From Streptomyces sp. NBC_00237 (GTDB lineage: Bacteria > Actinomycetota > Actinomycetes > Streptomycetales > Streptomycetaceae), in NCBI RefSeq assembly GCF_026342435.1, contig NZ_JAPEMT010000001.1, positions 919,993-983,992 on the forward strand: a stretch of DNA of 64,000 bases, read 5' to 3'. Shown here piece by piece: positions 1-8,129 of this stretch. The translations under genes and the position numbers were made by a program. The notes beneath the pieces were generated by a model. The model was not told where the DNA came from and did not search any database. It saw nothing but the letters and a program-made list of their open reading frames with translations. Positions within the stretch are counted from its first letter, which is position 1. Each line of letters starts with the position of its first letter.

Positions 1-139
1 CCGCCAGGGCGGCGAGGGTGAGCGCGCGGCGCGGGGCCCTGCGGGGGTGGCGGCCGTCGGCGTGGCGGCCGCCCGTGGAGCTGCCGCCCATGGGGAGGGG
101 GCCGCCGGGTATGCCGGGGCGGGGGCGCGGCTGCTGCAT
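1..139 (-). CDS. N-terminus of a putative secreted or membrane-anchored protein (partial)
   Basis: Only the first 46 or so codons are inside the window; the gene runs off the left edge. The ATG at 139 gives a Pro/Gly/Arg-rich leader followed by a basic stretch (RRAPRRALTLAALA) that looks like the n-region and start of the h-region of a signal peptide or signal anchor. An AAGG ribosome-binding sequence lies about 9 bases upstream. A second in-frame ATG at 160 is possible. It is divergent from the TetR gene, so the 250 bp between them could serve both. The mature domain is not visible, so no function is assigned. Confidence 0.5.
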   Translation of the reverse strand, partial: MQQPRPRPGIPGGPLPMGGSSTGGRHADGRHPRRAPRRALTLAALA

Positions 140-266
140 GGGAATCGCCTTCCGCTCCATGCAGCCCTGCCCGTTCTGTCACGGACAGTCCCGACTGCTC
201 CTGTTTGCCCACCCTCCGGCGGAGGGTGCGGGGGCGCTCGCTGGGTGGGCCGAAGGTGGGTTGACG

Positions 267-282
267 TGTGACTCAGGTCACA
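267..282. promoter_or_regulatory. CRP/FNR-like palindrome upstream of the tetR gene
   Basis: TGTGACTCAGGTCACA is a perfect 6-4-6 inverted repeat and fits the TGTGA-N6-TCACA form of Crp-type operators. It overlaps a TTGACG that could act as a -35 box. Binding by Streptomyces Crp is an inference from the motif. Confidence 0.4.
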
Positions 283-301
283 TGGCGATGCGGAAATAAC
301 C

Positions 302-356
302 GGGGACTGCTTCCCCGTTTGGAACTGTGTCCGCAGGAAGTGGGGAAGCGTTCCCC
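302..356. promoter_or_regulatory. Twin GGGGA-N5-TCCCC operators, probable TetR autoregulatory sites
   Basis: Two 15-bp palindromes, GGGGACTGCTTCCCC at 302-316 and GGGGAAGCGTTCCCC at 342-356, share identical outer arms. They lie exactly 40 bp apart, about four helical turns, just ahead of the tetR start at 394. This is the usual layout for two regulator dimers on one face of the DNA. Confidence 0.55.
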
Positions 357-393
357 GTTTTTGCGAGAAGTCCTCAGCAGAAGGAGATCCGCC

Positions 394-1062
394 GTGTCGA
401 GCGGAACCGAAGCACCCGCCGCGCGCAGCCGCGTCCCGCGTCCGCGCGCGGACGCCCTGCGCAACAGGGAGCGGATCGTCGCGGCGGCCCGCGAGATGTT
501 CGTCGAGCACGGTCCTGACGTCCCGCTCGACGAGATCGCCCGCCGCGCGGTGATCGGCAACGCCACCCTCTACCGGCACTTTCCGGACCGTAAGGACCTC
601 ATCCACGACGTCGTGCTGTCCGTGCTGTCCCGGGTCGCCGAGCGCGCCGAGGAAGCCGTCCTCGACGTCGCGGAGGAGCGCGGAGACGCCTTCGGGGCCT
701 TGCGCCGCTTCGTGCACGAGGCCGCCGACGAGCGGATCGGGGCTCTGTGCCCCATGCTGTCCGAGGGCTTCGACAAGAACCACGCGGACCTCCTCGCCGG
801 AAGCGAGCGTCTCGAAATGGCGGTCGAGGACCTCATGGGCCGGGCCCGCAAGGCCGGTCGTCTCCGCGCCGACGTCGCCGTCGGAGACCTCATGGTGGCG
901 CTCTCCCAGCTCACCCGCCCGCTGCCCGGCAGCGCCTGCGTGAACTTCGACCAGTTCGTCCACCGTCATCTGCAGCTGTTCCTCGACGGGCTAGAAGCGC
1001 CCGCACGCTCCGAACTGCCGGGCAGCGCGGCGACCCTGGAAGACCTCCGCCGACCCCAGTGA
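394..1062 (+). CDS. TetR/AcrR family transcriptional regulator
   Basis: The 222-residue protein has the TetR N-terminal helix-turn-helix at about residues 24-70 (RIVAAAREMFVEHG, then IGNATLYRHFPDRKDL), followed by an all-helical ligand-binding domain of usual size. The GTG at 394 is chosen because AAGGAG lies 8 bases upstream; the frame stays open to 268 but without a ribosome-binding site. It precedes a DHA2 drug exporter by 78 bp on the same strand and follows two matching palindromes. It therefore most likely represses itself and the exporter until a toxic ligand binds. The ligand cannot be told from the sequence. Confidence 0.85.
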   Translation: MSSGTEAPAARSRVPRPRADALRNRERIVAAAREMFVEHGPDVPLDEIARRAVIGNATLYRHFPDRKDLIHDVVLSVLSRVAERAEEAVLDVAEERGDAFGALRRFVHEAADERIGALCPMLSEGFDKNHADLLAGSERLEMAVEDLMGRARKAGRLRADVAVGDLMVALSQLTRPLPGSACVNFDQFVHRHLQLFLDGLEAPARSELPGSAATLEDLRRPQ

Positions 1063-1140
1063 CCGGCCACCAGGCCCCTCGTAGCTAACTCCACACACCA
1101 GCGCGGCTCACGCCCGTTTCCTGCCTTTTCGCACCCCTAG

Positions 1141-2688
1141 GTGGCTACTCCCATGCCAAAAACAGACCTCAACCCCTCCCTGTCGGCCGAGTCCATACCC
1201 GACCCCAACCGCTGGAAGGCGCTCGTCTTCATCGCGCTCGCCCAGCTGATGGTGGTCCTGGACGCGACGATCGTGAACATCGCGCTGCCGTCCGCCCAGC
1301 AGGACCTCGGCATCTCCGACGCCAACCGGCAATGGGTCATCACCGCCTACGCGCTCGCCTTCGGCGGTCTGCTGCTCTTCGGCGGACGCATCGCCGACCT
1401 GTGGGGCCGCAAGCGCACCTTCCTCGTCGGCCTGATCGGCTTCGCCGCCGCCTCCGCCCTCGGCGGCGCGGCGACGAGCGAGGCCATGATGCTCGGCTCG
1501 CGCGCCCTCCAGGGCGTCTTCGGCGCCCTCCTGGCGCCCGCCGCGCTCTCGCTCCTGGCGGTGACGTTCACCGACATGAAGGAGCGCGCCAAGGCGTTCG
1601 GCATCTTCGGCGCGATCGCCGGCGGTGGCGGTGCGGTCGGCCTGATCCTGGGCGGCTTCCTCACCGAGTACCTGAACTGGCGCTGGACCTTCTTCGTCAA
1701 CATCCCCTTCGCGGTGGTCGCCGCCCTGGGTGCGTACCTCTTCATCCGTGAGCCCGCGGGCGGCCGCAACCGCGCCCCGCTCGACATCCCCGGCGTGGTG
1801 CTCTCCACCCTCGGCCTGGTGGCCCTGGTGTACGGCTTCACGCGCGCCGAGGGCGACGGCTGGCTGGCCGGGTCGACCCTGGGCCTGTTCGTCGCGGCGA
1901 TCGTCCTGCTGGCCGCCTTCGTGGCCGTCGAGGCACGGGTGAAGCACCCGCTGCTGCCCCTGCGCGTCCTGCTGGAGCGCAACCGCGGCGGCGTCTACGC
2001 CTCGCTGGGCCTCGCCGTCATCTCGATGTTCGGCCTGTTCCTGTTCCTCACGTACTACCTCCAGATCGTGAAGGGCTACTCGCCCGTCATGACCGGCTTC
2101 GCCTTCCTGCCGATGATCGCGGGCATGATCACGGGCTCCACCCAGATCGGCGCCCGCCTGATGACCCGGGTGCCGCCGCGCCTGCTGATGGGCCCCGGCT
2201 TCCTGGTCGCCGCCCTCGGCATGCTGCTCCTGACCCAGCTGGAGATCGGCTCCTCGTACGCCGGTCTGATCCTGCCCGCGCAGCTGCTGCTCGGCCTCGG
2301 CATGGGTACGGCGTTCATGCCCGCCATGTCGCTCGCCACGCACGGCGTCGAGGCGCGGGACGCCGGTGTCGCGTCCGCCATGGTGAACACCTCGCAGCAG
2401 GTGGGCGGCGCGATCGGCACCGCCCTGCTGAACACCATCGCGGCGAGCGCCACCACGGCGTACATCGCGGCGAACGCGGCCGGTGCCACCAACGAGCAGC
2501 TGCTCCAGGCGCAGGCCATGGTGCACGGCTACGCCAGCGCCATCTGGTGGGCGGTCGGCATCCTGGTCGTCTCCGCCGGTATCGCGTTCGCCCTGATCAC
2601 CACGGGGCGTCCGGACACCACGTCGGCGTCCTCCGGCGACGGTCAGGGCGCGGAGGACGAGGTGCGCATCCCCGTGGTCGCGCACTGA
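1141..2688 (+). CDS. DHA2-family (EmrB/QacA type) MFS multidrug exporter
   Basis: The 515-residue protein has the 14-helix layout of drug:H+ antiporter family 2. The first helix carries the D1-type motif LDATIVNIALPSAQ. Motif A (GRIADLWGRKRTF) follows helix 2, and helix 5 has the glycine-rich antiporter motif C region (GGGGAVGLILGG). The last roughly 25 residues are a polar cytoplasmic tail. The start is the GTG at 1141. It probably forms a two-gene unit with the upstream TetR regulator and pumps hydrophobic compounds out with proton influx. Substrate unknown. Confidence 0.85.
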   Translation: MATPMPKTDLNPSLSAESIPDPNRWKALVFIALAQLMVVLDATIVNIALPSAQQDLGISDANRQWVITAYALAFGGLLLFGGRIADLWGRKRTFLVGLIGFAAASALGGAATSEAMMLGSRALQGVFGALLAPAALSLLAVTFTDMKERAKAFGIFGAIAGGGGAVGLILGGFLTEYLNWRWTFFVNIPFAVVAALGAYLFIREPAGGRNRAPLDIPGVVLSTLGLVALVYGFTRAEGDGWLAGSTLGLFVAAIVLLAAFVAVEARVKHPLLPLRVLLERNRGGVYASLGLAVISMFGLFLFLTYYLQIVKGYSPVMTGFAFLPMIAGMITGSTQIGARLMTRVPPRLLMGPGFLVAALGMLLLTQLEIGSSYAGLILPAQLLLGLGMGTAFMPAMSLATHGVEARDAGVASAMVNTSQQVGGAIGTALLNTIAASATTAYIAANAAGATNEQLLQAQAMVHGYASAIWWAVGILVVSAGIAFALITTGRPDTTSASSGDGQGAEDEVRIPVVAH

Positions 2689-2732
2689 CGGAAGCACTGA
2701 CGGAAGCCCCGACAGAAGCACTGACGGAAGCC
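2683..2732. repeat. Short tandem repeat after the exporter gene
   Basis: The unit CTGACGGAAGCM recurs four times (third copy CCGACAGAAGCA), beginning in the last codons and stop of the exporter gene. The copies supply TGA in series. Probably slipped-strand expansion; no function evident. Confidence 0.6.
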
Positions 2733-2767
2733 CTTCTCGGGCATCCCTTCGGCGCCCCCTGTGAACC

Positions 2768-2811
2768 CTGCCCTGGTTCCGCTGATGTGACGGTCAGCGG
2801 AGCCAGGGCAG
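2768..2811. terminator. Bidirectional terminator hairpin between exporter and marR
   Basis: An 18-bp stem with one mismatch (left arm 2768-2785, right arm 2794-2811, 8-base loop) sits between two convergent genes and covers the marR stop codon. There is no T-tract, as is usual in this GC range. Confidence 0.7.
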
Positions 2812-3366
2812 ATCCGCGCCCGTGCCGGTCGGCTCCAGGCCGTCGGCGATGACGCACATGATCTCGCCGAGCTGACGCACCTGTTCCTCGCTGAGCCGGT
2901 CGAAAATGGCTTTTCGTACGAGTGACACGTGTCCCGGCGCGGCCTCCTTGAGGACCTCGAAACCCTCGTCCGTGAGGAAGGCGTTCTGGCCGCGCCTGTC
3001 GGAGGGACAGTCCTGGCGGAGCACCCAGCCGTTCTTCTCCAGCCGGGCGACGGCGTGCGAGAGCCGGGAACGGGTGATCTTCGCGTGCTTCGCCAGCTCC
3101 GTCATCCGCAGCTTGCGCCCCGGCGCCTGCGAGAGCTGCACGAGCAGCCCGTAGTACATGTGCGGCATGCCCACGTCGCGCTGGAGCTGACGGTCAAGGG
3201 TGTCGTCGAGGAGTGTGGTGGCGTGGATGTACGCGCGCCAGACACGCTGTTCCTCGTCGCTGAGCCAGCGCGGCTCGGCGGTGGGGGCGGCAGGTGCGGC
3301 GGATGAGGCGGGCACGGCGGGCATCACGGGTGCCCCTTCGCGGGCCGCGGACTTCTTGCTGCTCAT
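2794..3366 (-). CDS. MarR family transcriptional regulator
   Basis: The 190-residue protein has the MarR winged-helix core in its middle: RKLRMTELAKHAKITRSRLSHAVARLEKNGWV, then the wing with DRRGQNAFLTDEGFEVL. The ATG at 3366 (MSSKKSAAREG) is preferred to an upstream in-frame ATG at 3390, which would lie in the operator. The first 50 residues are Ala/Pro-rich and probably disordered. It is divergently arranged with an extradiol-dioxygenase-like gene, with two near-identical operators between them. It therefore probably represses that gene, and itself, in response to an aromatic or phenolic ligand. Confidence 0.85.
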   Translation of the reverse strand: MSSKKSAAREGAPVMPAVPASSAAPAAPTAEPRWLSDEEQRVWRAYIHATTLLDDTLDRQLQRDVGMPHMYYGLLVQLSQAPGRKLRMTELAKHAKITRSRLSHAVARLEKNGWVLRQDCPSDRRGQNAFLTDEGFEVLKEAAPGHVSLVRKAIFDRLSEEQVRQLGEIMCVIADGLEPTGTGADLPWLR

Positions 3367-3389
3367 GCGCTCCACTCTAAAGCCTCTCA

Positions 3390-3443
3390 TTGAAACTTAA
3401 ACTAGCTCGCGCTAGGCTCTTGCGGTATCGCTTGAAACTTCAA
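3390..3443. promoter_or_regulatory. Pair of MarR operators TTGAAACTTMAA
   Basis: TTGAAACTTAAA at 3390-3401 and TTGAAACTTCAA at 3432-3443 stand 42 bp apart in the 109-bp gap between divergent genes. The second is an inverted repeat (TTGAA-AC-TTCAA). The first sits next to the marR start and the second 33 bp before the dioxygenase start, so one regulator can control both promoters. Confidence 0.6.
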
Positions 3444-3475
3444 ACAAGCAGGTTCCAACAGACCGGAGATCCGCC

Positions 3476-4258
3476 ATGGTGGCCACCTCGGAGCGCATGC
3501 CCGCCCTCTATCTCAGTCACGGCGCGCCGCCACTGGCGGATGACCCGGTCTGGCCGGGTGAACTCGCGGCCTGGTCGGCCGGGCTGCCCCGGCCCACCGC
3601 CATTCTGGTCGTCTCCGCCCACTGGGAGGAGGCGCCGCTGGCGCTCGGGGCCACCGAGACGGTGCCGCTCGTGTACGACTTCTGGGGCTTCCCCGAGCAC
3701 TACTACGCGGTCCGCTACGGGGCCCCGGGCGCACCGGCCCTGGCGGACTCCGTCCGCAAGCTCCTGCGGGGCGCGGGGACGCCCGTTCAGGACGTACCCG
3801 ATCGGGGGCTGGACCACGGAGCGTACGTCCCTCTCGTGGAGATGTTTCCCGGTGCGGACATCCCCGTCCTCCAGGTATCGATGCCGACGCTGGACCCGCA
3901 GAAGCTCATGGACGTCGGGCGCAAGCTGGCACCCCTGCGGGACGAAGGCGTACTGATCGTCGGCAGCGGCTTCTTCACCCACAACCTGGCGGCACTGCGG
4001 CACACCGGCCCTGGTGTGCCGAACTGGTCGGCCGAGTTCGACGACTGGGGGCAGCGGGCGCTGGCCGCCCAAGACGTGGACGCCCTGCTCGACTTCGAGC
4101 ACAAGGCCCCGGCGGGCCGCCTCGCGCACCCCCGTACGGAGCACTTCGCGCCACTGTTCGTGACGCTGGGCGCTGCGGAGGGGGAGCTCGGTGGCGGTCG
4201 CAGCGTCATCGACGGCTTCTGGATGGGCCTGGCGAAGCGCTCGCTCCAGTTCGGCTGA
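3476..4258 (+). CDS. Class III extradiol-type dioxygenase (LigB/DODA family)
   Basis: The 260-residue protein is a typical small member of the family that includes 4,5-DOPA extradiol dioxygenase and E. coli YgiD. Family landmarks are the N-terminal LYLSHGAPP with a metal-ligand His, VVSAHWEE with another, LDHGAYVPLVEMFP, and GSGFFTHNL. These residues bind Fe(II) or Zn(II), and the enzyme opens catecholic rings. The start at 3476 has GGAG eight bases upstream. MarR control from the neighbouring divergent gene suggests a detoxification role for phenolic compounds. The true substrate is unknown. Confidence 0.8.
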   Translation: MVATSERMPALYLSHGAPPLADDPVWPGELAAWSAGLPRPTAILVVSAHWEEAPLALGATETVPLVYDFWGFPEHYYAVRYGAPGAPALADSVRKLLRGAGTPVQDVPDRGLDHGAYVPLVEMFPGADIPVLQVSMPTLDPQKLMDVGRKLAPLRDEGVLIVGSGFFTHNLAALRHTGPGVPNWSAEFDDWGQRALAAQDVDALLDFEHKAPAGRLAHPRTEHFAPLFVTLGAAEGELGGGRSVIDGFWMGLAKRSLQFG

Positions 4259-4271
4259 GCCCTCGGCGGGG

Positions 4272-5294
4272 CTACGGGGCGACCAGCGGCTCACTGATCT
4301 CCACCGCGTACAGGACGGACGACAGGGCGTGCTCGTCGCCCACGTCCAGTGCGGTGTCGGCGAACTTGACCACGTGCTCGTCCCCGTGCGCGGCGGCCCG
4401 CTCGAACACCTCCTCCGGCGTCAGCCCCTGCGCCCTGTCCTGGTAGCCGATCGCCTCGTCGGGCGCGTACATCGCTGTCACCGCGGCGGAAGCCGTCCAG
4501 GCGGCGTGCAGGCTGGGCGTCCACAGCGCCTGCGGCAGGGCGGGCAGCACGCGCAGTACTGCGTTCGGGGCGGTGGAGGCGTGCACCAGCATGGTCTCCT
4601 CGCCGTGCCCGTGCGTGGCGTACCGGTGCACGGCTGCCCGCACCAGCTCGGTCAGCTTCGCGTGCGCCTCCTGAGGCGTCGCGGGAGCCGCCGCCCACAC
4701 CGGCAGCCGGGACACCCGCTCCAGCCGCTGCGGAAAGCCCCCCTCCCGTACGTCAATGGCCGGTACGGCATCCAGCGCCCCGGCGGCACTCGCGGCCCCC
4801 GGCACCGGCTCCACCTCGGGGGCGACGCGGTGGCGGGCGGCCCAGTAGCCGAGCCCGTGCGCCAGCTCGGTCAGCCGGGGCGCGCGCTCCTCGCCGCCCT
4901 CCAGCAGGGCGCGCGCCGCGTGCCCCACCCGGATCACCGGATGGGTGGAGCCGCCGTACATGCCCGGCAGCAGCCGGGGCCACCACTGGGCGAGTACGTC
5001 GCGCCAGGGCCGCTCGGCGAGGAGCCGTTCGAAGTACGCGATCCAGTCGGCCGCCCGGCGCGGATCGCCGAGCGCCTCGGCCCAGTCGCCGTCCGTCACG
5101 CGCGCGTGGGTACCGGGGAAGTCCTCCAGCTTGTCCCGGTACACATCGAGCCAGCGGTGCACGGCCCCCGCCTGCCCCCGCGCGGCGAGCGCCTCGACGG
5201 CCATCGGCGCGTGATTGGTGAGCCGTCCGAGCCGCTCCGGCCCGAAGGAGTGCAGGCGGGTCAGGGCTTCGTCGTAGATCCCGGTGGTGTCCAT
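4272..5294 (-). CDS. Questin oxidase family protein (DUF4243-like)
   Basis: The 340-residue protein starts MDTTGIYDEALTRLHSFGPERLG and contains the family-typical LTNHAPMAVEALAARGQ near residue 28. It has histidines spaced along a helical body, including PVIRVGHAARAL, VHRYATHGHGE and the C-terminal AAHGDEHVVKFADT. The family is named for fungal questin oxidase, a Baeyer-Villiger-type enzyme without an obvious flavin site. Bacterial members are mostly uncharacterised, so activity is not claimed. The start at 5294 is preferred over an upstream ATG without a ribosome-binding sequence. The gene is convergent with the dioxygenase, 13 bp apart. Confidence 0.7.
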   Translation of the reverse strand: MDTTGIYDEALTRLHSFGPERLGRLTNHAPMAVEALAARGQAGAVHRWLDVYRDKLEDFPGTHARVTDGDWAEALGDPRRAADWIAYFERLLAERPWRDVLAQWWPRLLPGMYGGSTHPVIRVGHAARALLEGGEERAPRLTELAHGLGYWAARHRVAPEVEPVPGAASAAGALDAVPAIDVREGGFPQRLERVSRLPVWAAAPATPQEAHAKLTELVRAAVHRYATHGHGEETMLVHASTAPNAVLRVLPALPQALWTPSLHAAWTASAAVTAMYAPDEAIGYQDRAQGLTPEEVFERAAAHGDEHVVKFADTALDVGDEHALSSVLYAVEISEPLVAP

Positions 5295-5799
5295 GCGCCG
5301 GACAGTAGGTGCGCCCGCCACGATCCGTAACGGGCGCGGGACCTAGTCCGCGGGGCGGACGGCCACTGGGCCTGCGGCCCCGGCCCCGGCCCCGCCCCGG
5401 AAGGGGTGGAGCCCTGAAGGCGGGACTCCGGCATTTTGGACATCGGGAGCAACCTCCGGCAGGTGGGAGACGTCTTGGGAGGGGAGAGCGGTCGCCCCGG
5501 GGTGAAAAGGGTGGCACCCAGGGTGATCGACGTCTCACTGGTGAAGTGGGCGTAAGGGTCGGTGGGCTCGGCGGAATCGACTCCCACACCCGCTCTGACC
5601 TGCACTTCTGTGGTGGTTTGGGCCAAGTTTCCGCGCCTGCGGGGCGACAGGGTACTGCAAGATCACGAAATTGAGTGCGGGTGAGGGGAATTCTGTCCGG
5701 ATTCCAGCCGTTGGTTCTTTTGGAAGCAGGGAACCCGAGAGGAGTCCCGGCAGCCACAGCCACACCACACGCGACCTACACACGCAAGGGAGCACCAGC
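5295..5799. other. Long intergenic leader between questin-oxidase gene and hrdD
   Basis: The 505-bp gap holds the sigma-R-type promoter at 5686-5713. A weaker arrangement, GCAAC at 5449 and CGTCTT at 5471 spaced by 17 bp, resembles an ECF (sigma-E-like) promoter but is not strong enough to call. No convincing gene is seen. Confidence 0.5.
5686..5713 (+). promoter_or_regulatory. Sigma-R-type promoter of hrdD
   Basis: GGGAAT (5686-5691), an 18-bp spacer, then GTTG (5710-5713) match the sigma-R consensus GGGAAT-N18-GTT. It lies 87 bp before the hrdD start. The S. coelicolor hrdD gene is reported to have a sigma-R-dependent promoter, so this fits thiol-oxidative-stress induction. Confidence 0.7.
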
Positions 5800-6798
<999 letters not shown>

Positions 6799-6815
6799 GT
6801 ACGACCTCCCCCCCC

Positions 6816-6924
6816 GTACGGCCTCATGCGTTCGCCCCCGTACGGCGTCACGCGTACGACGCCCCCCCGTACGGCGGACGTCACGCGTACGACCCCACCC
6901 GTACGGCCTCGCGGCCGTACGGCA
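6816..6924. repeat. Degenerate GTACGGC repeats with hairpin downstream of hrdD
   Basis: Four loosely repeated units start with GTACGGC, three of which contain TCAYGCGTWCG, separated by C-runs. The last forms a perfect stem-loop, GTACGGCC-TCGC-GGCCGTAC at 6901-6920. It lies directly after the hrdD stop and probably helps end or stabilise the transcript. Confidence 0.5.
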
Positions 6925-6981
6925 CAGACCACGACGCGGCGGCCACCACCCACCCCGGCCGCCGGGTCCTTCCCGGGACGA

Positions 6982-7015
6982 AGCCCCGGCGCATCTCCCC
7001 CCGAGCGCCGGGGCT
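6982..7015. terminator. Terminator hairpin downstream of hrdD
   Basis: AGCCCCGGCG at 6982-6991 and CGCCGGGGCT at 7006-7015 form a perfect 10-bp stem around a 14-base C-rich loop, between convergent hrdD and the WYL regulator gene. Confidence 0.65.
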
Positions 7016-7021
7016 CCCCAC

Positions 7022-7080
7022 CAAGCAGGCCAGCAGGCCGAGCAGTCCAAGCAGGCCGAGCAGTCCAAGCAGGCCAGCAG
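7022..7080. repeat. 18-bp tandem repeat next to the WYL regulator stop
   Basis: Units of CCAAGCAGGCCGAGCAGT repeat about three times, the outer copies altered (GGCCAGCAG). It ends 2 bp before the stop codon of the minus-strand regulator. No function is visible. Confidence 0.6.
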
Positions 7081-7082
7081 GG

Positions 7083-8066
7083 CTACGTGCAGGCGCTGGT
7101 CGCCCGCGCGATGCGAGCGCCCAGCGACGCCAGGTACTCCACCAGGGCGGGCGGCTCCTCGACCCTGAACTCGCAGTCCACCATGGCCAGCCGGACCCCC
7201 ACCCACTCCAGCGAGTCGCCCAGTTCGGCCTCCAGACGACAGGTGTTCTCGCCCGTGGCGACCGGGACCCCCATCGACACGGGCAGCCTCGCCGCGACGA
7301 AGGCGGCGGGCGCGTCGAAGGCGGCCACCAGCCGGAACGGCTCGTTCCGGCCGATCCCGCCGAGTGCTTTCATCGACTGCCGCAGGAAGTCCGCCGCGTT
7401 CCCCGTCGGCAGCCCCCTCGGCACGAATCGGGCCCCCGTCGCGAACGGCTCGCTCACCCGGTCCACCCGGAACGTCCGCCAGTCCTCGCGGTCGATGTCG
7501 TACGCGACCAGGTACCAGCGGCGTCCCGTGCTGACCAGCCGGTGCGGCTCGACGAGGCGCTTGGAGTCGGTGCCGTCGCCGGATCGGTAGGCGAACCGCA
7601 GCCGCTCCTGCCCGGCCGCCGCCCCCGCCATCACCGTCAGCGTCTGCGGATCGATGCTCGCCCCGTCGCCGCTGGTCAGCGGGATCGTCGCGGCCTGGAG
7701 CACCGAGACCTGGTGGCGCAGCCTCGACGGCAGCACCTGCTCCAGCTTGGCGAGCGCCCGCACCGACGCCTCCTCGATGCCCTCGACGGCGTGCCCGGCA
7801 CCTGCCCGCAGGCCCACCGCGATGGCCACCGCCTCCTCGTCGTCCAGCACCAGGGGAGGCATCGCCTTGCCCGCGACCAGGCGGTACCCGCCCTCCGCGC
7901 CCATCGTCGCCTGCACCGGGTACCCCAGGTCGCGGAGCCGGTCGATGTCCCTGCGTACCGTCCGGCGGGAGACGTCGAGACGGTCGGCGAGTTCGCTGCC
8001 CGGCCATTCACGGGGCGTCTGGAGCAGCGAGAGCAATTGCAGCAGCCGTGCCGGTGTGTCGGTCAT
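7083..8066 (-). CDS. YafY-type regulator with HTH_11 and WYL domains
   Basis: The 327-residue protein begins with a DeoR-like helix-turn-helix (LLQLLSLLQTPREWPGSELADRLDVSRRTVRRDIDRLRDLGY) at about residues 7-50. It continues through a linker to a WYL domain around residue 190 (RRWYLVAYDIDREDWRTFRVDRV) and a C-terminal WCX-like extension. WYL domains bind nucleotides or small effectors. ATG 8066 is chosen; an upstream in-frame ATG would lie inside the operator. The gene is divergent from a DHA2 exporter over a 63-bp gap holding a long palindrome, so it most likely controls that exporter. Confidence 0.85.
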   Translation of the reverse strand: MTDTPARLLQLLSLLQTPREWPGSELADRLDVSRRTVRRDIDRLRDLGYPVQATMGAEGGYRLVAGKAMPPLVLDDEEAVAIAVGLRAGAGHAVEGIEEASVRALAKLEQVLPSRLRHQVSVLQAATIPLTSGDGASIDPQTLTVMAGAAAGQERLRFAYRSGDGTDSKRLVEPHRLVSTGRRWYLVAYDIDREDWRTFRVDRVSEPFATGARFVPRGLPTGNAADFLRQSMKALGGIGRNEPFRLVAAFDAPAAFVAARLPVSMGVPVATGENTCRLEAELGDSLEWVGVRLAMVDCEFRVEEPPALVEYLASLGARIARATSACT

Positions 8067-8083
8067 AACACCAAGGATGCGCG

Positions 8084-8112
8084 CGATGTGGGACACAGTG
8101 TGACCTACATCG
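8084..8112. promoter_or_regulatory. 29-bp near-perfect palindrome, operator of the WYL regulator
   Basis: The arms CGATGTGGG and CCTACATCG flank a perfect CACA-G-TGTG core; 12 of 14 positions pair around a single central base. It occupies almost half of the 63-bp divergent intergenic region, where it must overlap both promoters. Confidence 0.6.
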
Positions 8113-8129
8113 GGACTAACGTCTTCGAC

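Noticed and set aside
5449-5476. Second, sigma-E-like promoter for hrdD (GCAAC-N17-CGTCTT)
   Set aside because: The -35 element lacks the GGAAC consensus and the distance to the gene is more than 300 bp.
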